A stretch of DNA of 64,000 nt from Paraburkholderia xenovorans LB400. GTDB taxonomy: Bacteria; Pseudomonadota; Gammaproteobacteria; Burkholderiales; Burkholderiaceae. Under the pieces are notes generated by a model that was not told the DNA's origin, ran no database searches, and saw nothing but the letters and a program-made list of their open reading frames with translations. The DNA is taken from the NCBI RefSeq assembly GCF_000013645.1, contig NC_007951.1, positions 3,162,001-3,226,000 of the forward strand, in the 5' to 3' direction. A program made the position numbers and the translations under genes. Shown piece by piece: positions 52,988-62,614 of this stretch; the first letter of the stretch is position 1, and the number at the start of each line of letters is the position of its first letter.

Positions 52988-53545
52988 GCCGCACCTTCAC
53001 GGCACGCCCGGAAGAAAGTTTTCTGGGGCAGTGGCCGCCACGAAAGTGACAACGCATCAACGGCCGGACTATCGCAAGTCCGGCCTCCCTCGCCCCTCTC
53101 TCCCGTCATTCCCCCTCGTCTCCGCCTCGCCTGGCCGTCAACGCGAACTGCGTTAATTCGACGCAGTCGGCAGGAAAATAATACGCAATACTCAGCAAAT
53201 GCTTACACTATTGCGCAACAATTTCTTTCCTCAGACAAGATTGACGGACTGATGCGCGCCCTTTAATTTACACAGAACTCCTTAGCGCATATCGCAGACG
53301 GCGATCAACGCGGGAATGACGTGCTGCGAAAATCAGCACGCGGTATCGCCTGGTGGTGCGAAACAATCGGATCGGCTCGAACGTTTCTCTCTCGCAGCAT
53401 CGTGTCCGCCGGGGCGTTTGACTGCCAGCCGGACACCTGCTCGTCACTTCCCTGCCACTTCCTTGCCATCAACCGCGGCGGACCGACGCAGCCCGTGCTG
53501 CGCACGCACGTCGCGTCTTATAAACATTACCGGGAGGAAATCATC
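52988..53545. other. intergenic region between the response regulator and the DUF3300 gene
   Basis: About 558 bases. A hairpin GGCCGGACT / AGTCCGGCC at 53062-53085 has no T-tract. A promoter-like TTGACG-17 bp-TAATTT (53241-53269) precedes the DUF3300 gene with a predicted leader of about 270 nt. An AT-richer stretch (about 53165-53275) lies around that promoter. The DUF3300 frame is open from 53321, but that part has no family similarity. Confidence 0.6.
53241..53269 (+). promoter_or_regulatory. candidate sigma-70 promoter for the DUF3300/DUF2950 genes
   Basis: TTGACG (53241-53246), 17-bp spacer, TAATTT (53264-53269). Long 5' leader to the GTG at 53546. Confidence 0.55.
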
Positions 53546-54991
53546 GTGAAACGATCCGGAGCACACCGCGCGCGTGTGTGGTTTGTCTGCGCCGCTCTTG
53601 CGGGAACGCCAATCTTCACCGGGCTGGCCACGCCGGGCGTCGTTCATGCGCAAGGCGTCTCGAAAATGTCGAACCAGCAACTCGATTCGCTGGCCGCGCC
53701 CATTGCACTTTATCCGGACGCCCTGCTCGCGCAGGTACTGATGGCCGCGACTTTTCCGCAAGACGTGCGGGCCGCCGCCGCATGGTCCAGATCGAACTCC
53801 AGACTGCAAGGCGACGACGCGGTCAGAGCGGTCGCGTCCGAACCGTGGGACCCGAGCGTGCAGTCGCTCGTCGCCTTCCCGCAGGTGCTCGCCACGATGG
53901 CTTCGAAATCCGACTGGGTCGCGCAACTCGGCTCCGCGTTCCTCGCCCAACCGGGCGACGTGATGGACTCCGTGCAGCGTCTGCGCCGGCAGGCCCAAGC
54001 CGCCGGCAATCTGAAAACGAGTGCGCAGCAAACGGTCGTGGTCGAGCAGAGCACGATCCAGATCGTGCCGGCCAATCCGCAGGTGGTGTACGTGCCGACC
54101 TACAACCCCACGGTGGTCTACGGCGTGTGGCCCTATCCCGCGTATCCGCCGGTGTATGTGCCGCCGCCGCCCGGTTACACCATCGCCACCAGTTTCATGG
54201 CCGGCCTCGCGTTCGGCACCGGCATCGCCGTGGCGAACGCGTTGTGGGGCGGCTTCAACTGGAACTCGCACGACGTCAATATCAACGTGAACCGGTACAA
54301 CACGATCAATGTGAACAACCGCCTCAACGTAAATGGCAGCACGACGAACTGGAACCGCAACACTGACGTCAATCGAAATTTCAACCATGCAAATTTCGAT
54401 CGCAACCTGAACAACGTCGGCGGCGTACAGCGCGATGCGTATCGCGGCCGCGACAACGCCCGCGCTCAGGCGCAGCAAACCCTGCAGAACCGCACGGGCC
54501 AGAATCTTGGCGGCACCGCGAGCCAGCGCGTGCAAGGGATCCACCAGGGCGGCACGGCAAACCCCGATTTGCAGCACCGCGCGCAGAACGTCAATCGCGA
54601 CAATGCGCTGCGCGGCGCCGGCGACGGCAACACCGCGCGTCGGGACACGCAGCGCGGTCAGGCAAGCCGCGACGCATTCGCGAACCGCCGGACCCAGCAA
54701 CACACGGGAAGAGATTACGGAACGAATGCCGGTGGCCAGCCACGCACACATGGCGGCCTTGGTGCAGACGGCGGCGGCCAGCAGCGGGCGATGGGCGGTA
54801 TCGGCGCAAACGGCGGCGGTCAGCAGCGAGTGCCCGGCGGTATCGGCGCAGACGGCGGCGCCCAGCAGCGTGCGCCCGGCGGTATCGGCGCAAACGGCGG
54901 CGGTCAGCATGGCGGCGGTGCCGGCAATTGGGGCGGCGGCGCGTTGGGCGGTGGCGGCGCCGGTGAGCGCCACTTCGGCCGCAATCGTTGA
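53546..54991 (+). CDS. DUF3300 domain-containing exported protein
   Basis: A 481-residue exported protein. The GTG at 53546 is chosen for its strong GGGAGG Shine-Dalgarno and because it starts a signal peptide with an HAQ cleavage region near residue 35. The DUF3300 core follows: LAAPIALYPDALLAQVLMAATFP, FPQVLATMASKSDWVAQLG and VYVPTYNPTVVYG. After about residue 250 it becomes Asn-rich (NINVNRYNTINVNNRLN), then Gln/Arg-rich, and ends in repeats of GGIGANGGGQQRVP type. Function unknown. It is followed 20 nt later by a DUF2950 gene, a frequent pairing. Confidence 0.85.
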   Translation: MKRSGAHRARVWFVCAALAGTPIFTGLATPGVVHAQGVSKMSNQQLDSLAAPIALYPDALLAQVLMAATFPQDVRAAAAWSRSNSRLQGDDAVRAVASEPWDPSVQSLVAFPQVLATMASKSDWVAQLGSAFLAQPGDVMDSVQRLRRQAQAAGNLKTSAQQTVVVEQSTIQIVPANPQVVYVPTYNPTVVYGVWPYPAYPPVYVPPPPGYTIATSFMAGLAFGTGIAVANALWGGFNWNSHDVNINVNRYNTINVNNRLNVNGSTTNWNRNTDVNRNFNHANFDRNLNNVGGVQRDAYRGRDNARAQAQQTLQNRTGQNLGGTASQRVQGIHQGGTANPDLQHRAQNVNRDNALRGAGDGNTARRDTQRGQASRDAFANRRTQQHTGRDYGTNAGGQPRTHGGLGADGGGQQRAMGGIGANGGGQQRVPGGIGADGGAQQRAPGGIGANGGGQHGGGAGNWGGGALGGGGAGERHFGRNR

Positions 54992-55011
54992 ACAATGACA
55001 AGGAGTCTCTG

Positions 55012-55953
55012 ATGATGCGTTTACTTTCACTGCGCACGCTGCGCGCCCACGCCCTGACAGTCGCCGTGGCTCTCGGCACCACCGCCACGCTGCTCCTTGC
55101 GCCGGTGCTGCTCATCAGCACGATCCCGGCGCACGCCCAGGCGGTCTATCCCAGCGCGGACGACGCCGCCAATGCATTCGTCGAAGCCCTCGCCCGCAAC
55201 GACAAGGACGCACTCAAACGCGTGCTCGGCAGCGATTTTCAACGCTTCATTCCCACCGATGGCATCGGCGAGGACGACATCTATCAGTTCCTCGGCGAAT
55301 GGTCGAAGAACCACCAGATCGTCGAGGACCCAACCGCGGGCAGAGGGCGCGTCACCGCGCATCTGACAGTCGGCTACAGCGGCTGGAGCCTGCCGATTCC
55401 GCTCGTGCAGGCGGGCAATGGCTGGCGTTTCGATCTGCCGGGGGCGCGCGACGAGATGCTGACGCGCCGCATCGGCCGCAACGAGCGCGCTGCGATCCTG
55501 ACCTCGCTCGCCTATCTGGATGCTCAATACGACTATCGCAACCTGACCCAGCGCTACGCGCAACGCTTCGTCAGCACGCCGGGACAGCATGACGGCCTGT
55601 ATTGGGCCACGGCGCCCGGCCAGGCGGAAAGCCCGCTCGGCCCGCTCGCCGCCACCATGCCCAGCGGCACGCAGCCTCAGGATGCCTATCACGGCTATCA
55701 CTATCGCATTCTCACTGCACAAGGGCCGCACGCGAAGGGTGGCGCGCAGAACTACCTCGAAAACGGCGTGCTGACCAAAGGGTTCGGGCTGATCGCCTCG
55801 CCGGCCGAATATGGCAAGACCGGCGTGATGAGCTTCATCGTCAATCAGGAGGGGCAGGTGTACCAGAAAAACCTCGGGCGGCAGACCACGCAGGCGGCGG
55901 CGGAGATCAGGTCGTTCGATCCGGACGCGGGTTGGCATGCGGTCCAGCCCTAG
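55012..55953 (+). CDS. DUF2950 domain-containing exported protein
   Basis: A 313-residue exported protein with signal sequence (ALTVAVALGTTATLLLAPVLLIS ... AHAQA). The family core includes DAANAFVEALARNDKDALKRVLG, GWRFDLPGARDEMLTRRIGRNE, YHGYHYRILTAQG and KTGVMSFIVNQEGQVYQKNLG. The role is unknown; the two domains often co-occur. Start ATG 55012 with AAGGAG 7 nt upstream, and a second ATG adjacent at 55015. Confidence 0.88.
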   Translation: MMRLLSLRTLRAHALTVAVALGTTATLLLAPVLLISTIPAHAQAVYPSADDAANAFVEALARNDKDALKRVLGSDFQRFIPTDGIGEDDIYQFLGEWSKNHQIVEDPTAGRGRVTAHLTVGYSGWSLPIPLVQAGNGWRFDLPGARDEMLTRRIGRNERAAILTSLAYLDAQYDYRNLTQRYAQRFVSTPGQHDGLYWATAPGQAESPLGPLAATMPSGTQPQDAYHGYHYRILTAQGPHAKGGAQNYLENGVLTKGFGLIASPAEYGKTGVMSFIVNQEGQVYQKNLGRQTTQAAAEIRSFDPDAGWHAVQP

Positions 55954-56193
55954 CGAGATAGGCCGATAACCGCGGCGGCAGTCAGCCGGGCTGGTCGGGC
56001 GAGCCGGGAATCAACACGCGGCGCGCGAGACAGGGCCGGTATAATGTCGCACTTTGCAGCGCTGCTTAACCCCGATTCGCGCCGCGCGCTTTTCACGTGC
56101 CGACCCATCCCCGCTGAAAAGCGCCATCGCGCGTGGCCTGCACGAGCGCCTGCGCGCTGCCCCGCTTTCCAAACTGCCCATCTCGACCCGACC

Positions 56194-57054
56194 ATGACTG
56201 CCAAACTGATCGACGGCCTTGCCCTTTCCAAGACCCTGCGCGCCGACGTCGCCGCGCGCGCTGCCGCCCTCACCGCCCGCGGCCATCAGCCGGGCCTCGC
56301 CGTGGTGCTGGTCGGCGACAATCCGGCCAGCGAAGTGTACGTGCGCAACAAGGTCAAGGCGTGCCACGACAATGGCCTCGGCTCGTCGTTCGACCGCTAT
56401 CCGGCCGACCTGCCGGAAGCCGAACTGCTCGCGCGCATCGACGAACTGAACCGCGATCCGCGCATTCACGGCATTCTGGTGCAACTGCCGCTGCCGCCGC
56501 ATATCGACAGCCACAAGGTGATCGAGGCGATCGCTCCGGAAAAGGACGTGGACGGCTTTCACGTCGCCAACGCCGGCGCTTTGATGACCGGCCAGCCGCT
56601 GTTCCGTCCGTGCACGCCGTACGGCGTGATGAAAATGCTCGCCGCTTACGAGATTCCGCTGCAAGGCGCGAACGCGGTGGTAATCGGCCGCTCGAACATC
56701 GTCGGCAAACCGATGGCGCTGCTGCTGCTCGAAGCCGGCGCGACCGTGACGATCTGCCACAGCAAGACGCGCGATCTGGCTGCCCACACTCGCAACGCCG
56801 ACGTGGTGGTGGCCGCCACCGGCTTGCGCAACATTCTCACGGCGGACATGGTAAAGCCGGGCGCGGCCGTGATCGACGTCGGCATGAATCGCGACGAAGC
56901 CGGCAAGCTGTGCGGCGACGTCGACTTCGCGGGCGTCAAGGAAGTGGCCGGCTACATCACGCCGGTGCCGGGCGGCGTCGGCCCGATGACCATCACCATG
57001 CTGCTCGTCAATACGATCGAAGCCGCCGAGCGTGAAGCGGCGGCGAACGCGTAA
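56194..57054 (+). CDS. folD: bifunctional methylene-THF dehydrogenase / methenyl-THF cyclohydrolase
   Basis: A 286-residue FolD that interconverts methylene-, methenyl- and formyl-tetrahydrofolate. It has the catalytic lysine region YVRNKVKAC (Lys53), [11 protein letters not shown], the NADP loop [11 protein letters not shown] and the C-terminal [11 protein letters not shown]. The ATG at 56194 gives [13 protein letters not shown]. Standard length; monocistronic. Confidence 0.97.
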   Translation: MTAKLIDGLALSKTLRADVAARAAALTARGHQPGLAVVLVGDNPASEVYVRNKVKACHDNGLGSSFDRYPADLPEAELLARIDELNRDPRIHGILVQLPLPPHIDSHKVIEAIAPEKDVDGFHVANAGALMTGQPLFRPCTPYGVMKMLAAYEIPLQGANAVVIGRSNIVGKPMALLLLEAGATVTICHSKTRDLAAHTRNADVVVAATGLRNILTADMVKPGAAVIDVGMNRDEAGKLCGDVDFAGVKEVAGYITPVPGGVGPMTITMLLVNTIEAAEREAAANA

Positions 57055-57238
57055 AACGGAGAACGCGTAAGTGTGGAAACCGTTGGGCGAAAGGCCGGTG
57101 GAGCGCGGAGCCATGCCGCCGGCATCAAAACCTTTCAGCCCCGGCGTCGCGCCAGGGCATCGACCCTGATCGGCGCCACATCGCGCCACCTACCCGCCAC
57201 CTACCCGCCGCACACGCGCCGCACACGCGCCGTCTTTC

Positions 57239-58354
57239 TCAGCGCACGGCCTGATCGCTTGCCGGCATGCCTGCGGCTAGCGGCGTCGACCGGCGCGCGA
57301 GACGCCCGCGGCACCACTTCAGCACGGGCCGCTCCACGAAGTGCCACGACAGCGCCGCGCACAGCAGGATAAACGGCGCGGCGACCAAAACCGCCGCCAC
57401 GTGGTTCAACTGCGGCGCGATATTCGCCACGCATTGCTGCACCATGAAGCCATACAGATAGATGCCGTACGAGTAATCGTGACGCGGCACGAAGCGCCGC
57501 AACAGCGGCGTCGTCCCGACCCACAGCACGCCGTACACGAAGGCCAGATAGAACAGCGGCTGCGCACCGGCCGTATCGCGGAACACCAGAAATACCATAG
57601 TGAGCGCCAGCGCCGTCAGGCCGTTGATATCGATCCGCTCACGCCAGCCGTACAACAGCATGCCCAGCATGAAAAACGGCTCCGGCCAGAACGAATAACC
57701 ACCGGGCGTTTCGCTGAAATCGCGCAAGCCGACCTGCCAGTGCGACAGATTCACGCGCAGCATGAACGCAGCGCACCCGAGCGCGGCCGCAAGCGCCACG
57801 CCGCGCGAACTGGACAGCAATCCCACCATGCCGGTCGCGAGCACGATCAGATAGCAACGCACTTCGAGCGGCAGCGTCCAGAGCGGCGCGCAGATGTCGA
57901 CGGGAAAGCGGTTGTGCTCGAACACGCCGGGCAGCGCCCAGCCGGTTTTCAGCACGATGGTCGAGAAGTTGTCGAGATTGCCCCACGTCATGCCGGAGGC
58001 GAAATACTCGCGCAGCGGCAGCGTCGTGAACAGCGGGCCGATGATGAACACCGTCACCAGCGAACCGGCCGCCACCGCCGGCCACAGGCGCGCAATGCGC
58101 AAGACGGCAAAGCGCGGCACCGAGCGTTGCCGGTCGAAGCTGGCGGTCACCAGCATGCCACTCAACAGAAAAAAGGCGTAGACGCCCAAGGCGCCGAAAC
58201 CGTCGAAACCGAGCGCGTTCTGAACCCAGTCCGTGCTGCCGTCGGGCGCCTGGAGCAGATACGAATGGCCGTAGACCACGGCGACGGCGGCCAGCAACCG
58301 CACCAGATCGAAGTTGTTGCCCTTGCGCGATAGCGCATCCGAAAGCGGGTTCAT
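57239..58354 (-). CDS. acyltransferase 3 family membrane protein (OafA/YrhL-like)
   Basis: A 371-residue polytopic membrane protein with about ten predicted transmembrane segments. It starts LSRKGNNFDLVRLLAAVAVVYGHS, where the conserved His-containing helix of acyltransferase 3 enzymes is seen, and continues with SGMLVTASFDRQRSVPRFAVLRIARLWPA. Family members transfer acetyl or other acyl groups to surface sugars. No surface polysaccharide genes are adjacent, so the acceptor is unknown. Confidence 0.88.
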   Translation of the reverse strand: MNPLSDALSRKGNNFDLVRLLAAVAVVYGHSYLLQAPDGSTDWVQNALGFDGFGALGVYAFFLLSGMLVTASFDRQRSVPRFAVLRIARLWPAVAAGSLVTVFIIGPLFTTLPLREYFASGMTWGNLDNFSTIVLKTGWALPGVFEHNRFPVDICAPLWTLPLEVRCYLIVLATGMVGLLSSSRGVALAAALGCAAFMLRVNLSHWQVGLRDFSETPGGYSFWPEPFFMLGMLLYGWRERIDINGLTALALTMVFLVFRDTAGAQPLFYLAFVYGVLWVGTTPLLRRFVPRHDYSYGIYLYGFMVQQCVANIAPQLNHVAAVLVAAPFILLCAALSWHFVERPVLKWCRGRLARRSTPLAAGMPASDQAVR

Positions 58355-58677
58355 CGATACCTCTTACGAAAAACGCCGCTGACCAACAGCGACGCTCCAC
58401 ATTGCCGCATAGCAGCAATCCGAACCGTTCGCTTTCGCACAAAGCACAACGGCGATTTTTTCGCTCGCGCGGCAGCGCCGCGCCCGCCTCACAGCGCGCA
58501 CTATGCGGCGACATCTGATAATTTGTCTGTCGACGGATTGGAATCGGCACGTCCTGCCCCAATAATGTCCCTATCGGTTGCGACAGGGTGGCGCCGCGCG
58601 CGCCCGAAGACGTCCTCTCAAGGGACCGCCCGTCCATGCACCGATTACCCGTTCACCCGCGTCAGACAGGAAGCCTC
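58355..58677. other. divergent intergenic region upstream of the M3 peptidase gene
   Basis: About 320 bases. A promoter-like TTGGAA-17 bp-AATAAT at 58538-58566 faces the peptidase gene. Nothing else recognisable. Confidence 0.5.
58538..58566 (+). promoter_or_regulatory. candidate sigma-70 promoter for the M3 peptidase gene
   Basis: TTGGAA (58538-58543), 17-bp spacer, AATAAT (58561-58566); leader about 105 nt. Confidence 0.45.
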
Positions 58678-60786
58678 ATGTCCACCACCGCCTCGAATCA
58701 CGACAATCCGCTCCTCGATTTCTCCGACCTGCCGCGCTTTGGCCAAATCCGCCCCGAACACGTCACGCCCGCCCTCGATGTGCTGCTCGCCGATGCGTCC
58801 GCCGCCGTCGAGCGCGCCGCCCAGCCCATCACGCCCGCTTCATGGGCCGACGTGGTCGAGCCGGTCGAGCGCGCCACCGAACCGCTGTCGCGCGCATGGA
58901 GCGTGGTCGGCCATCTGAACGCGGTGGCCGATACACCCGAGCTGCGCGCCGTGTATGGCGAGAATCTGCCGCGCGTCACCGAATTCTGGTCGAGCGTCGG
59001 ACAGAACCTCGCGCTGTACGAGAAGTACAAGGCATTGCACGCCAGCAGCGATTTCGAATCGCTGACCGGCGAGCGCAAGAAGATCCTCGGCAATGCGCTC
59101 CGCGATTTCCGCCTGTCCGGCGCGGAATTGCCGGAAGACCAGAAGCCGCATTTCGCCGAATTGCAGGAACGCCAGGCGGCGCTCTCGAAAGCGTTTTCGG
59201 ATCACGTGCTCGACGCGACCAACGCGTATGCGTATATCGTCGAAGCCGGCGCTGAAGCGCAACTGGCCGGCCTGCCCGAAGACGTGATCGAAGCCGCCAG
59301 GGAAGCGACCGAGCGCGAAGGCAAGACCGGCTACAAATTCACGCTGCACTTCCCGTCGTATTTCCCGGTGATGCAGTACTCGGAAAATCGTCCGATGCGC
59401 GAGGCGATGTATCGCGCCTATGTCACGCGCGCCTCGGAACTCGGCCCGCAATACGGCAATGGCAAGCCCGAGTGGGACAACACCGCGGTGCTCGCCGAGC
59501 AGTTGAAACTGCGCGCCGAAGAAGCGCACATGCTCGGCTACAACAACTTCGCCGAAGTCTCGCTCGCGCCGAAAATGGCCGAGTCGCCCGCCCAGGTGAT
59601 GAGCTTTCTCGAAGATCTCGCCACGCGTGCGCGTCCGCATGCCGAGCAGGACTGGAAGGAACTGCGCGAATTCGCCGCGAACGAACTCGGCATGAGCGAA
59701 CTGCAGCCGTGGGACATGACCTTTGCCGCGGAGCGTCTGCGTCAGAAGCGCTATTCGTTCTCCGAGAACGAGGTCAAACAGTACTTTCCGGAAGACACCG
59801 TGTTCAAGGGTCTTTTCAAGGTCACTGAAACGCTGTTCGGCGTGCGCATCCGTCGCGACAAAGCGGACGTGTGGCATCCGGACGTACGCTTTTTCCGTGT
59901 CGAGAATCAGGACGGCGGCCTCGTCGCGCAGTTCTACCTCGATCTGTATGCGCGCGAAGGCAAACGCGGCGGCGCCTGGATGGACGACGCGCGCGGCCGC
60001 CACAGGCACACGCACGGCGGCGTGCAAACGCCGGTCGCGTATCTGACCTGCAACTTCTCCGCGCCGGTCGGCGGCAAGCCCGCCTGCTTTACGCACGACG
60101 AAGTCATCACGCTGTTCCACGAGTTCGGCCACGGCCTGCACCACATGCTCACGCGCGTGGACGAGCTGGGCGTGTCGGGCATCAACGGCGTGGAGTGGGA
60201 CGCGGTCGAACTGCCGTCGCAATTCATGGAGAACTTCTGCTGGGAGTGGGACGTGCTGAGCGACATGACCTCGCACGTCGAAACGGCCAGGCCGTTGCCG
60301 CGCGAACTGTTCGACAAGATGCTCGCGGCGAAGAACTTCCAGAGCGGTCTCGGCACGCTGCGCCAGATCGTCTTCTCGATGTTCGACATGCAACTGCATA
60401 CCGACTTCGACGCGTCCGGCACGAAGAGCGTCACCGAACTCGCGAGCGAAATCAACGAGCGCTTCCACGTCGTGCCGCAAGCACCGTTCTCACGCTGGCC
60501 GAACACGTTCAGCCATATTTTCGCGGGCGGTTATGCGGCGGGCTACTACAGCTACAAGTGGGCCGAAGTGCTGTCCGCCGACGCCTACGCGGCGTTCGAA
60601 GAAGCCGCGCAATCGGCTAGCGGCAGCGTGCTCGATCAGGCGACCGGCATGCGTTACCGCAAGGAGATTCTGGAGGTGGGCGGCAGCCGTCCGGCGATGG
60701 AATCGTTCAAGGCATTCCGCGGCCGCGAGCCGAATATCGACGCCTTGCTGCGGCACAACGGCATGACGCCGGGCGCTGCGCATTGA
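58678..60786 (+). CDS. prlC: oligopeptidase A (M3 family zinc metallopeptidase)
   Basis: A 702-residue cytoplasmic thimet-type oligopeptidase. The zinc motif HEFGHGLHHM begins at residue 481, with the third ligand in the following ENFCWEWD region. Other family parts are FTLHFPSYFPVMQYSENR, YNNFAEVSLAPKMA and FSHIFAGGYAAGYYSYKWAEVLSADAY. It degrades short peptides, including cleaved signal peptides. The ATG at 58678 gives MSTTASNHDNPLLDF. A strong terminator follows. Confidence 0.95.
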   Translation: MSTTASNHDNPLLDFSDLPRFGQIRPEHVTPALDVLLADASAAVERAAQPITPASWADVVEPVERATEPLSRAWSVVGHLNAVADTPELRAVYGENLPRVTEFWSSVGQNLALYEKYKALHASSDFESLTGERKKILGNALRDFRLSGAELPEDQKPHFAELQERQAALSKAFSDHVLDATNAYAYIVEAGAEAQLAGLPEDVIEAAREATEREGKTGYKFTLHFPSYFPVMQYSENRPMREAMYRAYVTRASELGPQYGNGKPEWDNTAVLAEQLKLRAEEAHMLGYNNFAEVSLAPKMAESPAQVMSFLEDLATRARPHAEQDWKELREFAANELGMSELQPWDMTFAAERLRQKRYSFSENEVKQYFPEDTVFKGLFKVTETLFGVRIRRDKADVWHPDVRFFRVENQDGGLVAQFYLDLYAREGKRGGAWMDDARGRHRHTHGGVQTPVAYLTCNFSAPVGGKPACFTHDEVITLFHEFGHGLHHMLTRVDELGVSGINGVEWDAVELPSQFMENFCWEWDVLSDMTSHVETARPLPRELFDKMLAAKNFQSGLGTLRQIVFSMFDMQLHTDFDASGTKSVTELASEINERFHVVPQAPFSRWPNTFSHIFAGGYAAGYYSYKWAEVLSADAYAAFEEAAQSASGSVLDQATGMRYRKEILEVGGSRPAMESFKAFRGREPNIDALLRHNGMTPGAAH

Positions 60787-60837
60787 CCGTGAGCGGTAGA
60801 GGTTGATATACGCGTCGGCGCCTTGCATGGGCCGATG

Positions 60838-60877
60838 AAAGCCGGTGACCTGCTCGACGCAGGCACCGGCTTTTTTT
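60838..60877. terminator. intrinsic terminator after the M3 peptidase gene
   Basis: AAAGCCGGTG ... CACCGGC with T7, enclosing an inner CCTGC / GCAGG stem. It lies between convergent genes. Confidence 0.92.
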
Positions 60878-60905
60878 GTTCTTGAGCGCTGACTGCGCTG
60901 CGCAA

Positions 60906-62198
60906 TCAGCCGCGATGCAGCTTGAAATCCACCTCCGAAGGCCGCCCTTCGAGCGACAGCGCCGCGCGCGCCGCCGGCGCGCGGCTGACCACCTTGCCGC
61001 GGCTCACCACCGCGAGACGCGCGGCGCGCAGGCGGATCGCTTCCACCGGATCGCGCGCGTCGAGCAGCACGAGATTGGCCGCGCAGCCCGGCGCGATGCC
61101 GTAGCCCTCCAGACCGAGAATGCGCGCGGCGTTCACCGTCACCGCGTCGAAACAGGCGCGCATGCCGTCGACACCCGTCATCTGCGCCACATGCAAGCCC
61201 ATGTGCGCGACTTCGAGCATGTCGCCCGAACCGAGGCTGTACCACGGGTCCATCACGCAATCGTGGCCGAACGCGACGTTGATGCCCGCCGCCATCATCT
61301 CCGGTACGCGCGTCATGCCGCGCCGTTTCGGATAGGTATCGCTGCGGCCTTGCAGCGTGATGTTGATCAGCGGATTCGCAATCGCCGCGACACCCGCCTC
61401 GCGCATCAGCGGCAGGAGCTTGCTGACGTAGTAGTTGTCCATTGAATGCATGGAGGTCAGATGCGAGCCGGTCACGCGCCCTTGCAAACCCAGCCGATGC
61501 GTTTCGGCAGCAAGCGTCTCGATGTGGCGCGACATCGGATCGTCCGATTCATCGCAATGCATGTCGACGCGCAAGCCCTGCTCGGCCGCGTACTCGCACA
61601 GGAGGCGCACGGACTGCGCGCCGTCGGCCATCGTGCGCTCGAAATGCGGTATGCCGCCGACCACGTCCACGCCCATCGCGATCGACCGTTTGAGGTTTTC
61701 GAACGCGCCCGCGCTGCGCAATACGCCGTCTTGCGGAAAGGCTACCAGTTGCAGGTCGAGATACGGCGCGACACGGCGTTTCACTTCCACCAATGCCTCC
61801 ACCGCGAGCAGGCGCGGATCGCACACATCCACGTGGCTGCGGATAGCCAGCAGCCCGCGCGCGACGGCCCAGTCGCAATACTGCAGCGCGCGCTCGATCA
61901 GCGCCTCCTGCGTCAGGTCAGGTTTCAGTTCGCCCCACAATGCAATGCCCTCGAGCAGCGTGCCGGACGCGTTCACGCGCGGCAAACCGTACGAGAGCGT
62001 CGCGTCCATATGGAAATGCGGATCGACGAAAGGCGGCGTGACGAGCGAACCCGCGGCATCGATTTCTTCGCGCGCGCCGGCGGCCAGATTGGGCTCGACG
62101 GCGACGATGCGGCCCGCTTCGATGCCGATGTCGACCGGCTCTTTGTGTTGCGGCGCGGCGCCCGCAGGCAGCATCGCGCGGCGGATGATCAGATCCAT
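60906..62198 (-). CDS. codA: cytosine deaminase-like amidohydrolase
   Basis: A 430-residue amidohydrolase with the metal motif HFH at residues 61-63 (DPHFHMDAT), MHCDESDDP near residue 212, HLTSMHSMD, and FGHDCVMDPWYSLGSGDMLEVAHMGLHV. The last three closely resemble E. coli CodA (HCDEIDD, DPWYPLG). The substrate could be cytosine, isoguanine, or a related N-alkyl triazine such as in AtzC, so the symbol is tentative. No permease (codB) is adjacent. The start is ATG 62198. Confidence 0.82.
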   Translation of the reverse strand: MDLIIRRAMLPAGAAPQHKEPVDIGIEAGRIVAVEPNLAAGAREEIDAAGSLVTPPFVDPHFHMDATLSYGLPRVNASGTLLEGIALWGELKPDLTQEALIERALQYCDWAVARGLLAIRSHVDVCDPRLLAVEALVEVKRRVAPYLDLQLVAFPQDGVLRSAGAFENLKRSIAMGVDVVGGIPHFERTMADGAQSVRLLCEYAAEQGLRVDMHCDESDDPMSRHIETLAAETHRLGLQGRVTGSHLTSMHSMDNYYVSKLLPLMREAGVAAIANPLINITLQGRSDTYPKRRGMTRVPEMMAAGINVAFGHDCVMDPWYSLGSGDMLEVAHMGLHVAQMTGVDGMRACFDAVTVNAARILGLEGYGIAPGCAANLVLLDARDPVEAIRLRAARLAVVSRGKVVSRAPAARAALSLEGRPSEVDFKLHRG

Positions 62199-62401
62199 GT
62201 ATCGCTCCCTTTGACCCTTGCTGATTGATGACGATTCTATCGGCGTCAGAAAGCGCTTGCCGACGTTTTTATCCGGCGCGTTGCGTCCGCCCGTACCGGC
62301 GAGCGACGCGCGATCCGTATCGGCTGCGAGTCCCGCCGCCCGCCCATACTCGCCTGACAGACGGTCGACGCCGCGCCGTCATTCACTCATGGAGCAGGTA
62401 C

Positions 62402-62563
62402 ATGAAGACAATCGGCGTGATCGGCGGGATGAGCTGGGAATCGTCCACCGAGTATTACAGGCTTCTGAGCCGCCATGCGAAGGCGCGCCGCGGCGGCCAC
62501 CACAATGGAGGAGTTCCACTGAAGCGGAGCTCCCCCTTTGTCGCTAATGCTTCGGCACGGTAA
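62402..62563 (+). pseudogene. truncated aspartate/glutamate racemase
   Basis: The frame starts MKTIGVIGGMSWESSTEYYRLL and continues to about HHN (position about 62506) in the pattern of aspartate/glutamate racemases, which run 230-240 residues. After that the sequence loses family similarity and ends at a stop at 62563. The rest of the gene is gone. The break coincides with a change to the less GC-rich region beyond, so it looks like a gene cut by an insertion or deletion. Confidence 0.75.
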
Positions 62564-62614
62564 CGCCGCAGGCGATCTCGCAACCTTCGGCCCCGCACGC
62601 CGTCAGACAACCCG
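62508..62614. other. junction segment between the racemase remnant and the right-end gene
   Basis: About 107 bases with no recognisable gene. It contains no terminal repeat, transposase remnant or attachment-site copy that I can identify by eye. It separates the remnant from the 3' end of the metallopeptidase gene. Confidence 0.5.

Noticed and set aside
53062..53085. 9-bp hairpin after the response regulator gene as an intrinsic terminator
   Set aside because: Perfect stem but no T-run; kept only as a note in the intergenic entry.
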